NCBI RefSeq assembly: GCF_004001065.1 | Contig: NZ_BIML01000001.1 | Location: 124,001-188,000 of the forward strand | DNA: 64,000 nt | Origin: Paenibacillus xylaniclasticus | GTDB taxonomy: Bacteria; Bacillota; Bacilli; Paenibacillales; Paenibacillaceae | Direction: 5' to 3' | Shown here: piece by piece, positions 10,370-18,980 of the stretch | Layout of the letters: every line of letters begins with the position of its first letter | Numbering within the stretch: the first letter of the stretch is position 1 | Made by a program: the position numbers and the translations under genes | Notes under the pieces: generated by a model | What the model saw: the letters and a program-made list of their open reading frames with translations, nothing else | Databases searched by the model: none | What the model was told of the DNA's origin: nothing

Positions 10370-11251
10370 TTATTCAAAGAAGTACAAATACACATCTTCT
10401 AGATTAGGTCTCACAGCCTCCATATATCGTCCAATTGGTTGTGGAGGCTCTGAGCCTGCTGAGCCAACAATACGCACCGTAACGCCCGATGCATCACCAG
10501 AAATATTGCTTATTTTATATTGCCTCTGAATGACTTCAAGTTCCTCTGCCTTAACCTGCACTTCAAATACTTTTCCATTAACTTGTTCAATCGCCTGCGT
10601 TGGCTTTCCTTGAAAGATAAGCTTGCCTTTTCTAAGCAGCAGCACCTCTTTTGCTACATACTCGATATCTGTTACTACATGTGTAGCCAACAATACGATT
10701 TTGTTCTGAGCAATTTCTGAAATAAAATTCCGAATCCGTATTCGCTCTCTCGGGTCAAGTCCAGCCGTCGGCTCATCAAGGATTAGAATATCCGGATCAT
10801 TAAGAAGGGCCTGAGCAATCAAAATACGCTGCTTCATTCCGCCCGAATAAGAGCCCAGTTTCTTATTTCGAGACTCGGATAAATTAACTACCTCCAGTAA
10901 TTGTTCAATCTTGTCTCTCGCAGTCTTTTTCGTTAATCCTTTCAACGCCGCCATATACCAGAGAAATCTGTGACCTGTAAAATCATCGTAAAGCCCCTGC
11001 TGTTGTGGCATATATCCGATTCGCGAACGGTAAGCAGCTCCCAAATCTGATACTCTTTCACCGTTAAACAATACTTCTCCCGAATCAGGCTTCAGATTAT
11101 CTACTATGATGTTCATAAGTGTAGATTTACCTGCGCCGTTAGGGCCAAGCAATCCATAAATTCCAGGACTCAACTCCGATGTGAATCGGTCCAACGCCTG
11201 GTGCTTCCCTTTATTGTAACTTTTGCTGATCGAATTAATCGATAGAAGCAC
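10370..11251 (-). CDS. ABC transporter ATP-binding protein (ABC-2 type, export)
   Basis: The 293-residue ATPase has Walker A GPNGAGKST, signature YSGGMKQR, Walker B ILILDEPTAGLDP and the switch His in LLATHVVTD. A roughly 75-residue C-terminal extension is typical of CcmA/NatA-type exporters. It begins with a GTG start behind GGGAGTG. It overlaps the end of the permease gene by 82 bases in another frame, unusually long for a coupled pair. With the permease, lipoprotein and secreted small protein upstream it likely powers export of, or protection from, that small protein. Confidence 0.88.
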   Translation of the reverse strand: MLLSINSISKSYNKGKHQALDRFTSELSPGIYGLLGPNGAGKSTLMNIIVDNLKPDSGEVLFNGERVSDLGAAYRSRIGYMPQQQGLYDDFTGHRFLWYMAALKGLTKKTARDKIEQLLEVVNLSESRNKKLGSYSGGMKQRILIAQALLNDPDILILDEPTAGLDPRERIRIRNFISEIAQNKIVLLATHVVTDIEYVAKEVLLLRKGKLIFQGKPTQAIEQVNGKVFEVQVKAEELEVIQRQYKISNISGDASGVTVRIVGSAGSEPPQPIGRYMEAVRPNLEDVYLYFFE

Positions 11252-13665
11252 GAGATCACTCCCTTGCTATTCAGATTCGTATAGCGCAGCCAACTCATAA
11301 ATAGCGCTAGCGCTGACACGCAAAGCATAAGACCTGAATATATGCCGAGCGATGCAAAGGATTGAGCATCGGCAAGACGATCGAAGAGCGTAAAGAAACC
11401 TGAAAAGGTATAATTGTTTATTTCCTCGAAGCCAGCTAATGAAACAAGAAACGGAATAATGAAAATGCTCGATATAAGCAGCAGAGCAGGCGCTCTATTC
11501 TTCATAATGTTGGTAACGTATAGCATACAAATGCAGACAATCAAAGAACCGAATAGCTGTAGGGCGAACACTCCACATACGAAGGCTTTGATTGTCATCA
11601 CAGCTTTCAGCTGCCCATAAACGTTAATACTTTGTACCGGAGCATTCCAGTCAATCGCCGGGTAATTGATTATAAGGTTATAAATCGAAGGTGCGTACAG
11701 AATAATACCAATCGTAACCGTTGCTGCGAAGGCGATCATATGCTTAATCACAAATAACGTCATCCGGCCGCGCTGCGTGCCTCGTATTATGTTTATCATT
11801 CCATTACGGTAATCGAGTGGGAATATCGCGCTGAGCGCTCCTGCTAACAAGATCGTAAAGATACAGCCATTCACGAGATCCCGAAATGAATTTCGAAACA
11901 AATAGTTGGTTGTAAGCTCATTGAGCATACTTCCGGTAATCCCTCTTGTATCCTTTATATCCTTTAAATATAAATATTGATTGTATACCCGATTAAAAGC
12001 TTTTTCCTTGAGCGCGATAAGATCCAGCTTCTCTTTCTCCTCGATATATTGCGCAGCTGAAAGGTCCCCATCCCTATATTGCTTCAATATGAGTTCATAT
12101 TGCAGAGGCAGTTCATCAAAACGCTGTTTTTCATCAAGAATCATTTGCTCATTAGACGTTTCTAGCGTACCCGTTAAATCAGTCAAATAGCTGTTATAAT
12201 AGGCATCCTCTTCATTAAAATTGAGTTCTTTCTTATCCAAGTCGAGATATCCAAGCAGCAAAGCTGCTAGTAGTACTACAAACGCTTTTCCAGTAAAAAT
12301 AAATTTATACCATTCATGACGAAACAATTGCACCGAGGCTATCGGTCTCCGTAATTTGTGAAACGGCTGTGCAAGCCTGTGCAGGATGTGAGAGGTTGAA
12401 GCCGACGGCATTCGGAGCGAAAATAGCATAACGCAAACAGTAAATAACATCACAATTATTGCCACAAATACGAAAGCAGCGATTCCCGGATACCAAATAG
12501 GATATCCCGCCACATTCAAATTTCGATATACAGCAAGCAGATCGTAAGCATTATAAAAGGCCAACACATTTATGTACTTAAAAAACTGAAAGTTGGATAA
12601 TGGATGAATAAAGCGGTAGGTTAAATATTCAAACGCAAAAAAACCAAAGAGACTAACATATACAGAGAGAATATTGCCAAGTCCTATGAATAACATCGCA
12701 ATAATTATGGCCACAACAAGATTGACAATCACCTTGCAAGCGATGAATAGAGCTAGATACTGCCCTACGGTAAGCGGTAAATTGCAATAGCGAAATGACT
12801 CCATCGACTGCACATACCGTGATAAATCGCCAAATCCGTACAGATGCTGTGCGAGCAGCAGTAACTCTCCATAGTAGATGACTGACAGAAATACCGACAT
12901 AGTGAGCAGCGCTATAAGCTTTGAAACGGCTAGTGGCAGCCTCCCCCTGGCAGTCGACCGTGCAAGCTTAATGAGTCCCAAATCCTTGTCCTGTTGAAAT
13001 AGATAAATACATAATAGAAAAAGCAGTACAACAATTAGCAAATCGGTGATTGAAAATGTTGTCGCAGACACAATACCCCATTCTCGACCCAACTGCAAAG
13101 GAAGTTCCTTCAGTTCGGCGAAGTCCTTCGGAGTCTTTACAATATTGCGGTAAGAGAATGAATGTTCATTCTGAAATATGGAAACGCTTAATAAATTGTC
13201 TGCCTGTTGTTTAATTCCGTCTAAATAGACGGTATAGTCACGCATAGCCTCGAATTGCTTGACCAATTGCTCGGTTATTATAGTATCCCGCTGCAGTTGA
13301 TCCAAACGTTCGTTATAGCCTCTGCTATAGAACAAATCCATGATAGATGGCGACTCACTCTTTATTCGCGCCAGTTCCGCCGCCATCGCCTCATTATCCG
13401 GATTCCGGGCAGCCATCGTAATCGCTTGAAATAGGAGCAACTCCGAATATTGCTGTTTAATCCGCGCATACCCCTGCTCCACAGGCATTGCGGTATACTC
13501 CCTCTCTGCCCGGTCGTATGCTTCTTTATTAGCAATGATAAACCCGTTTTTATTGTACTGATCCGTAATATAGAGGTAGCCATTGCCAATCAGGAGTATC
13601 GGAATTAGAGCAACCAGAAGCCGCTTATGGAGCCATTTCAGATACTCATATCCAATAAGCTTCAT
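11170..13665 (-). CDS. Fused double ABC-2 type permease
   Basis: The 831-residue membrane protein has two similar halves. Each has an N-terminal membrane anchor (LLVALIPILLIGNGYLYI; FVVLLAALLLGYL), a soluble extracytoplasmic region of about 130-150 residues rich in charged helices, and five or so further membrane spans. This is the layout of two ABC-2 permeases joined in one chain. The start at 13665 follows AGGAGG by 6 bases. It lies 24 bases after the lipoprotein gene and overlaps the ATPase gene. The C-terminal tail inside the overlap (about 25 residues) is basic and may be a late extension. Confidence 0.8.
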   Translation of the reverse strand: MKLIGYEYLKWLHKRLLVALIPILLIGNGYLYITDQYNKNGFIIANKEAYDRAEREYTAMPVEQGYARIKQQYSELLLFQAITMAARNPDNEAMAAELARIKSESPSIMDLFYSRGYNERLDQLQRDTIITEQLVKQFEAMRDYTVYLDGIKQQADNLLSVSIFQNEHSFSYRNIVKTPKDFAELKELPLQLGREWGIVSATTFSITDLLIVVLLFLLCIYLFQQDKDLGLIKLARSTARGRLPLAVSKLIALLTMSVFLSVIYYGELLLLAQHLYGFGDLSRYVQSMESFRYCNLPLTVGQYLALFIACKVIVNLVVAIIIAMLFIGLGNILSVYVSLFGFFAFEYLTYRFIHPLSNFQFFKYINVLAFYNAYDLLAVYRNLNVAGYPIWYPGIAAFVFVAIIVMLFTVCVMLFSLRMPSASTSHILHRLAQPFHKLRRPIASVQLFRHEWYKFIFTGKAFVVLLAALLLGYLDLDKKELNFNEEDAYYNSYLTDLTGTLETSNEQMILDEKQRFDELPLQYELILKQYRDGDLSAAQYIEEKEKLDLIALKEKAFNRVYNQYLYLKDIKDTRGITGSMLNELTTNYLFRNSFRDLVNGCIFTILLAGALSAIFPLDYRNGMINIIRGTQRGRMTLFVIKHMIAFAATVTIGIILYAPSIYNLIINYPAIDWNAPVQSINVYGQLKAVMTIKAFVCGVFALQLFGSLIVCICMLYVTNIMKNRAPALLLISSIFIIPFLVSLAGFEEINNYTFSGFFTLFDRLADAQSFASLGIYSGLMLCVSALALFMSWLRYTNLNSKGVISCFYRLIRSAKVTIKGSTRRWTDSHRS

Positions 13666-13689
13666 CTGATACCTCCTAGATACAGGCAT

Positions 13690-14937
13690 TTAAAAAACCG
13701 GATTTTCCAATAATGGCTTAAAAACAGCTTTACCCGTTCCGATTTCCGTTTTATCTAAATATTCCATGACCTTCTTGCCGTCCTTCGTATACTGTATAAA
13801 CATATAGCGGTCATCTCCGATCATGAATGAATGATCAATCGGAAGGAACGACATATCGATCTTGTCTACAATCTCATACTGTTTGTTATACACCGTCAAT
13901 TCATGTGGAACGTCTTTTAGCTGATCTTTTAAATCATCCATGAACAAATACGGGAAAACAGGTCTAGCATAGAAATAATCGCCGCTTACATAATAAAACG
14001 AGAAAAAATCTCTCTGAATCGGAAGCTCGCTTGAGTCCCCGCCTTCCAAATTTGACGCGAATACAGTCCGATGCTGTTTGTCCTTTAACAGTTCTACTGT
14101 AGGAGGAACGTTCGCATTAACCGTAATATTATACAGTAGATTTTGATTATAAATCCCTTCTAACTTAGCCATATGACTATCGTCGCTGGTAAACATTCTT
14201 GTTGTCGTCTGCTTCTCAATGTCATACCTCATCAAACGAATCGAGAGTCCAGACAATTCATAGAAATAAATGTTTTTCCCATATGGCAATATATCGGCTA
14301 TCACGCTATCCGAGCTTCCTGAATAAATTGGCGTTGGTTTTTTGGAGCTATTCAGGCTTACTTGCATCAATTGCGAGCTTCCGTTTGATTCTTTATTGAA
14401 GCTTCTCAAGGAGTAATAAAGCATCCCCCTGTGAATTGCCACAGATTTCGGTACAGCATCGAACACCCTTTTCACCTTGCGGGTCGAGCCGTCTTTGGAA
14501 ATTTCAATAAGCATGGTTTTGAACTGGTTCTCGGCATCTTTTTCCCATACTTCTCCGCTTTCCAAGGTATAAAGCTTTTCGTTGTAATAGCCTAGAAAAT
14601 TGTTGCGAAACGCAGGGTCATGCTTTACATAGGCAAAGCAATTTCGAACCTCGCCTTGATTAGATGGATGTAAGCAATCGTTCTCCGGGCGGTTATCGAG
14701 CAATACCGGTTGCATATTATTCTTATCCGCGTAGTAGAGCAGGGAATCATTTAGAAAATAATATCCATTCTCTGTTGGGGTTACAAATATACCATCGCCC
14801 TGCATATGAAACAAATAAGGAAAATCAGTCGAACTATTATAGTCGTTACTATAATTTCGAGTTTCTTTCTGGCATGCCGTCATAACCAATCCAATTGACA
14901 ACAATATACTCATTATTCGTAAAGCCCTTCCAAGCAT
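13690..14937 (-). CDS. Lipoprotein of unknown function in the peptide/ABC block
   Basis: The 415-residue product has a lipoprotein signal peptide ending in VMTAC, so it should be anchored outside the membrane. The rest is rich in beta strands with repeated short Tyr/Phe-containing blades (for example GYYFLNDSLLYYADK, RGMLYYSLRS, GKNIYFYELS), suggesting a beta-propeller of the DUF5050/TolB kind. No enzyme motif is seen. AAGGTGTGA precedes the ATG. Its place between a secreted small protein and an ABC exporter suggests a sensor or immunity role; this is inference. Confidence 0.65.
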   Translation of the reverse strand: MLGRALRIMSILLSIGLVMTACQKETRNYSNDYNSSTDFPYLFHMQGDGIFVTPTENGYYFLNDSLLYYADKNNMQPVLLDNRPENDCLHPSNQGEVRNCFAYVKHDPAFRNNFLGYYNEKLYTLESGEVWEKDAENQFKTMLIEISKDGSTRKVKRVFDAVPKSVAIHRGMLYYSLRSFNKESNGSSQLMQVSLNSSKKPTPIYSGSSDSVIADILPYGKNIYFYELSGLSIRLMRYDIEKQTTTRMFTSDDSHMAKLEGIYNQNLLYNITVNANVPPTVELLKDKQHRTVFASNLEGGDSSELPIQRDFFSFYYVSGDYFYARPVFPYLFMDDLKDQLKDVPHELTVYNKQYEIVDKIDMSFLPIDHSFMIGDDRYMFIQYTKDGKKVMEYLDKTEIGTGKAVFKPLLENPVF

Positions 14938-14973
14938 TATTCACACCTTCAGTCATCTTGTTTTCATTGAAAA

Positions 14974-15007
14974 TAAACCGAAAGAAGTTGTGAAACTTCT
15001 TTCGGTT
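14974..15007 (-). terminator. Hairpin between the secreted-protein gene and the lipoprotein gene
   Basis: ACCGAAAGAAG is answered by a complementary CTTCTTTCGGT a few bases on. In the minus direction the stem is followed by TTTATTTTC. It lies just past the stop of the secreted small protein. It would make an abundant short message for that gene and lower expression of the three genes downstream, as is common for bacteriocin structural genes. Confidence 0.75.
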
Positions 15008-15023
15008 GCACGGTGCATTAGAT

Positions 15024-15416
15024 TTATAAATCTGTTAACGCTGCCCAATTGTAGTTCTGGTAGCTTACTTTGTGAGTACCTGATGCGTACCTCGGAATAG
15101 CTGGTACATGTTTTGCATTTGCTGTGGCTGCCACGAAAGAAGTGCCAGGTTTTTCAATAGCCCAAGAAACAGCATCTACTTGATAATTATTATAGTAATA
15201 AGAGAAAGCAACAGTTGCAGCTAATCTGGCTGTCGTGCCGAAATTAGTGATGGCAGTAGCACTATTGCTGCCATAATTAAGAGACCCGGTTGCAAGATAG
15301 CCTCCAATATTTCCGTATTGAGTCGAACCCGCCGCCGAAGCACCACTGGTAAAACTCAAGGACGCGCAAAGCAATGCACCAATTCCTAACATCAATCTTT
15401 TCTTTAAGCTTTTCAT
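15024..15416 (-). CDS. Secreted small protein, possible bacteriocin-like
   Basis: The 130-residue precursor has a classical signal peptide (KSLKKR, hydrophobic LMLGIGALLCASLSFTSG, cleavage near ASA-AG). The mature part of about 100 residues is rich in Gly, Ser, Thr, Asn, Ala and Tyr (YGNIGGYLATGSLNYGS, AFSYYYNNYQVD) and has no Cys. AGGAGG precedes the start and a near-consensus promoter lies upstream. Size, secretion and the dedicated ABC genes recall lactococcin-972-like proteins, but I see no convincing motif of that family, so the function is open. Confidence 0.6.
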   Translation of the reverse strand: MKSLKKRLMLGIGALLCASLSFTSGASAAGSTQYGNIGGYLATGSLNYGSNSATAITNFGTTARLAATVAFSYYYNNYQVDAVSWAIEKPGTSFVAATANAKHVPAIPRYASGTHKVSYQNYNWAALTDL

Positions 15417-15419
15417 CAT

Positions 15420-15925
15420 ATTCCTCCTATTCTATTATTGGGATACGAGCATATATTAACATTTAGTTTCTTATTTGTAAACACCTTCCTTTTTTGTTTT
15501 GCCAAAAAATCGAAATCGTTTTCGTTAAGCTCATTTAAAGTGTATGTTAACCGATCTTCAAGTTTGTTTTTACTTCCACCTATTATGCTACCATTTTTAT
15601 GTCAAAAATCAACATGATTCCAGGTTTGAGTCATTCAATTAATCTATAACAGACATTCTTAATTCTACAATCACTATTCTATTTTTCTTTTTTTATTATT
15701 CCTGTTTTTACCTTAAAAAGATGATCTGATCACGATATTTTCATTGCATCCACTAATAAATATATATTTGTAATAAAAGCATATCTAAATCTTATATGTA
15801 AATATATAGATATTCCTGAAAATAAAAGTTGGATGCAAATCAATATACGTGTCTTCTATCAAGCTGGTCCAGTGTTCCAGCAATCTCCTATTGCTTCGGT
15901 ACACACGAGCTTGAACTGGAAGAAA
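15420..15925. other. Long AT-rich intergenic region with the secreted-protein promoter
   Basis: About 500 bases hold no credible coding frame. The left end carries the promoter and a CGAAA-TCGT-TTTCG inverted repeat (15511-15524), a possible operator. The middle is very AT-rich. The right end (15860-15920) has several short complementary words (TCAAGCT/AGCTTGA, GCAAT/ATTGC) that could fold. No known RNA class was recognised. Confidence 0.5.
15453..15481 (-). promoter_or_regulatory. Promoter of the secreted small protein gene
   Basis: On the minus strand TTTACA (15481-15476), 17 bases and TAATAT (15458-15453) form a sigma-A type promoter about 37 bases before the start codon. Confidence 0.6.
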
Positions 15926-15973
15926 GGGGCGGTCTAGAAAGTCAGCGATATAACTGACTTTCTAGACCGCCCC
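15920..15973 (-). terminator. Very strong hairpin terminator after the phosphatase gene
   Basis: A perfect 20-base stem (15926-15945 with 15954-15973) closes an 8-base loop. On the minus strand TTTCTTCC follows. It starts 14 bases after the phosphatase stop. The length and perfection of the stem are unusual. Confidence 0.8.
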
Positions 15974-15986
15974 AATGATATAGCTA

Positions 15987-16472
15987 CTACATCGCTTTCT
16001 CTTGGCGAATCTTCGCTAGAAGTCGATCTGTGCCTGTCGAGACGAGCTCGTACACTTCTTCGAAATTGCCGGTATAATAAGGGTCCGGCACATCGCTCAT
16101 TCCGGCTTCCGGAACAAGGTCCAGCAGCTTGATCAACTTTGCTCCACCAATTCCCTGCTCAGGCAGCGAACGACGAATGTCGTTCATGTTGCGCTCGTTG
16201 CTCGTATCCATGCACACGATATAATCGAACGTCGAGAAGTCGCTTCCTGATACTTGCCTAGCGCGAATCCCTTCATACGATATTCCGCGTTGATCCAGCA
16301 GCTTGCGCGTCCCTTCATGCGGAAGCTTGCCAATATGCCAATCTCCCGTTCCGGCCGAGTCGATCTGAATCATCTCCGCCAATCCCGCTTCCTGCACTTT
16401 GCGTCGAAATACCGCTTCCGCCATTGGCGAACGGCAAATGTTACCCAAACATACGAATAATACCCGAGTCAT
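15987..16472 (-). CDS. Low-molecular-weight protein-tyrosine phosphatase
   Basis: The 161-residue enzyme has the P-loop near its N-terminus, CLGNICRS (catalytic Cys and Arg), and the acid loop DVPDPYYTG with general-acid Asp, so it should dephosphorylate phosphotyrosine proteins. The start at 16472 follows GGTGG by 5 bases and overlaps the stop of the upstream TRIC-type gene as ATGA, a sign of coupled translation. The family includes YfkJ and YwlE; the target is not evident. Confidence 0.9.
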   Translation of the reverse strand: MTRVLFVCLGNICRSPMAEAVFRRKVQEAGLAEMIQIDSAGTGDWHIGKLPHEGTRKLLDQRGISYEGIRARQVSGSDFSTFDYIVCMDTSNERNMNDIRRSLPEQGIGGAKLIKLLDLVPEAGMSDVPDPYYTGNFEEVYELVSTGTDRLLAKIRQEKAM

Positions 16473-17254
16473 CGATGCCACCAGCCTTTCTTTACCGAAC
16501 CGGCGCCTGCCTCTCCTGCTGCTGCGAGAGTTGCACTAGACTCATGAGGTACCCGTGCAGCCTGATCTTTTGCAGCCTGCCTCTCCTGCTTCTGATGATG
16601 CTCAGCACGATCATACACCGATTGAGAGAACGCGTGCTTAAGCGATCGTTTCGGTAAGCTCCATTTGTAGTATACGGACAGCATCCGCATCACGATTATA
16701 ATGACGAACAACAGCAGCAGCTCGACGGTCGTTTCGAACCACTTGTAATAAATACATAAGCCTGCAGCCATCGCCCATACGGCATAAATCTCATCCCGCA
16801 GCACAAGCGGCTTCCTGCCAGCAAGCACATCGCGAATCATTCCGCCGCCAATACCTGTCAGCATAGCCGCTACCAGCACCGCGCTTACCGGATGATTCAT
16901 GTGCGTCGCATATAGAGCACCTTGGATCGCAAATGCCGACAAGCCAATCGCGTCGAAGAACGCCTCGCTTCTTCTCCACTTCTTCAGCCAGGATACCGGC
17001 ATCACGAATGCAATAATCATCGAGATCATCGCAATTTTGAGTAAATCACTTTGATTCCAAAGTGTCGACACCGGAATTCCGATTAACAGATTGCGTACAA
17101 CCCCGCCCCCGAATGCCGTTACAAGGCCGAGCACGAATACACCCAAAATATCGTACTCTTCCTCCATTGCTACAATCGCTCCGCTGACCGCGAAGGCGAT
17201 CGTACCAATAATACTGAACACGCCGAAAATATCCATGTCCACTTGCTCTATCAT
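16469..17254 (-). CDS. TRIC/UPF0126 family membrane channel
   Basis: The product of about 261 residues belongs to the trimeric intracellular cation channel (UPF0126, YadS/YvgT) family. It shows the two-fold repeat with the glycine motifs TAFGGGVVRNLLIG and TGIGGGMIRDVLAG and about seven membrane spans. A charged C-terminal tail of roughly 70 residues (rich in Gln, Lys, Ala) goes beyond the usual family length. The exact start is unsure: ATG codons at 17308, 17254 and 17233 are all in frame, and only 17254 has GGAGG nearby, rather close. Confidence 0.8.
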   Translation of the reverse strand: MIEQVDMDIFGVFSIIGTIAFAVSGAIVAMEEEYDILGVFVLGLVTAFGGGVVRNLLIGIPVSTLWNQSDLLKIAMISMIIAFVMPVSWLKKWRRSEAFFDAIGLSAFAIQGALYATHMNHPVSAVLVAAMLTGIGGGMIRDVLAGRKPLVLRDEIYAVWAMAAGLCIYYKWFETTVELLLLFVIIIVMRMLSVYYKWSLPKRSLKHAFSQSVYDRAEHHQKQERQAAKDQAARVPHESSATLAAAGEAGAGSVKKGWWHR

Positions 17255-17382
17255 TGCCTCCGATTCTGTTCGACCGGCGAATGGGCGCCGGTATCGTCCA
17301 ACAATCATTGTAATCGCGCGCGATCATTCGCGCAAGACGACAAATTTCGCAACATCTATATCCCTTCCCAGTTACTAATCGG

Positions 17383-18159
17383 TTATAAAATAACGCTCAT
17401 TCCCGTCGTTGCGAAATCAACACCTTCCGGGAGCGAGTAACTGCTGCGCAGATCAATATCATGAGAAATGTGTGTAAACAAGGTTCGGCCTGGACGAAGC
17501 TCTTCAATTAATACAAGCGCTTCTTTAACATCATAGACCGAACGCGTTTCAAACGGATATGGCTCTTCATAAAAGCTCGTACCTAGAATTAGCAGATCCA
17601 GACCATAAAGCGGCTCTAGCTGTTCTTCGGTTAGTGCGATGGCGTCTGAGCAATATGCCCATGATATGCCCCTTGAAGCATGATCAAATCGAAAGGCATA
17701 CGAATAGCCGTTCTTACCGTGATTCACACGCCAAGTTCGAATATGCCAACCGCCGATCGTTAAGCCCGCATCCGCTGAATCAAAATGAATTTGCCTTTGC
17801 AGCCAAGGGAATCTCGCTAATATTTCACTGATCGTCACCGTCGGAGCGAATGCCTCTCCTTGCCGATTCGTCCAGCGGCAAGCATCTGCCCACTCCACCA
17901 GTCCCCCAATATGATCAAAATGGGCGTGAGTAATAAGCATCCGGTCGAGTTCACGCAATCCGGATGCTTCCATCTGCTTACCCCAATCCGGACCGCAATC
18001 AATCCACATATGGCCGAGCTCCTCATCTTCAATTTGAAGCGTGGAGCGATAACGCCGATTAATACCTGTATTCCTGGCCTCCTCGCATACAATGCAATTG
18101 CAGTAAACACGAGGAACTCCCATCGAATCACCCGTACCGCGGAACGTTAATTTCGTCAC
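17383..18159 (-). CDS. Metallo-beta-lactamase fold hydrolase (PhnP-like)
   Basis: The 258-residue product has the binuclear metal motif THAHFDHIGG, the further metal ligands SDAIAL and THISHD, and a Cys-rich N-terminal loop (VYCNCIVCEEAR) that in PhnP binds an extra zinc. PhnP is a cyclic phosphodiesterase of phosphonate breakdown, but no phn genes are nearby, so the natural substrate is unknown. It stands as a single gene between the TRIC-type gene and the divergent NlpC/P60 gene. Confidence 0.85.
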   Translation of the reverse strand: MTKLTFRGTGDSMGVPRVYCNCIVCEEARNTGINRRYRSTLQIEDEELGHMWIDCGPDWGKQMEASGLRELDRMLITHAHFDHIGGLVEWADACRWTNRQGEAFAPTVTISEILARFPWLQRQIHFDSADAGLTIGGWHIRTWRVNHGKNGYSYAFRFDHASRGISWAYCSDAIALTEEQLEPLYGLDLLILGTSFYEEPYPFETRSVYDVKEALVLIEELRPGRTLFTHISHDIDLRSSYSLPEGVDFATTGMSVIL

Positions 18160-18343
18160 TGGATGCCGCTCCTTCCAATGTTCTCATGATTTTCATATCT
18201 TAATGAGAATTTTCTCACTGAAATCTCAGAAAGACGCTTAACCCCTGTAATACCGTGTTTTTCATTTTCTTTGGTAAACTTTAGGGGAGGCGCGATATGT
18301 TATAGTTATCCCAACAATTGCTGAACTTAAGCTACGGAGGGAT

Positions 18344-18838
18344 ATGATGAACTTGCACACGAAACCATGGCTCAAACGTATTGTCGGCGTCATGCTCAGC
18401 ACGACCATCGGATTAACGGCGCTTGCCTTCGGATACTCCGACGAGGCTAAGGCCGCGACGCCTGAGGCCGAGCAGCTATTGTCCACAGGCCATATGTACT
18501 TAGGCGTTCCATATCGATTCGGAGCACCAAGCGGCATATCATCCGCTTTTGACTGCTCCTCTTTCACCCAATACATATTCAAGGAGATCGGAATTCATAT
18601 TCCAAGAACAACAACTGAGCAAGCTACTAAAGGAACGAAGGTTGATAAAGCGTATTTAAGTAAGGGTGATCTTGTCTTCTTCAAAACGACGGGCACAGGC
18701 AAAATTTCTCATGTTGCGGTCTATGCCGGCAACAACAAAATATTGCATGCAGCTAGCAGCAGCGGCGTAACGGTTTCAAACCTTGGTTCAGCCTACTGGT
18801 CCAAGCATTATGTCACGGCACGCCGCATAATAAAATAA
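18344..18838 (+). CDS. Secreted NlpC/P60 cell-wall endopeptidase
   Basis: The 164-residue product has a signal peptide (cleavage likely after EAKA-A). A single NlpC/P60 domain follows, with catalytic Cys in AFDCSSFTQY, His in ISHVAVYAG and the third polar residue in ILHAASS. It should cut peptidoglycan stem peptides, typically the D-Glu-diaminopimelate bond. There is no binding domain. GGAGGG precedes two adjacent ATG codons (18344 and 18347). It is one of few plus-strand genes and is closed by its own terminator. Confidence 0.9.
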   Translation: MMNLHTKPWLKRIVGVMLSTTIGLTALAFGYSDEAKAATPEAEQLLSTGHMYLGVPYRFGAPSGISSAFDCSSFTQYIFKEIGIHIPRTTTEQATKGTKVDKAYLSKGDLVFFKTTGTGKISHVAVYAGNNKILHAASSSGVTVSNLGSAYWSKHYVTARRIIK

Positions 18839-18858
18839 TGATTAACAGCCATTTAGCG

Positions 18859-18898
18859 AACGACGATTCCACCTTATAGGTAGGAAACGTCGTTTTTT
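18859..18898 (+). terminator. Terminator of the NlpC/P60 gene
   Basis: AACGACG and CGTCGTT form a stem followed by TTTT about 20 bases after the stop. Confidence 0.8.
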
Positions 18899-18980
18899 AT
18901 TCCCTCATTTGCGCAAGCAAAAAGGCTCCGCGTCAAACAGAGCCTTCATCACTTCATCCAGCACCTCTCGAACGGCTCAC

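Noticed and set aside
15024-15416. Firm assignment as a lactococcin-972 bacteriocin
   Set aside because: Size and secretion fit, but I could not see the family's characteristic motifs, so only a neutral secreted-protein call is given.
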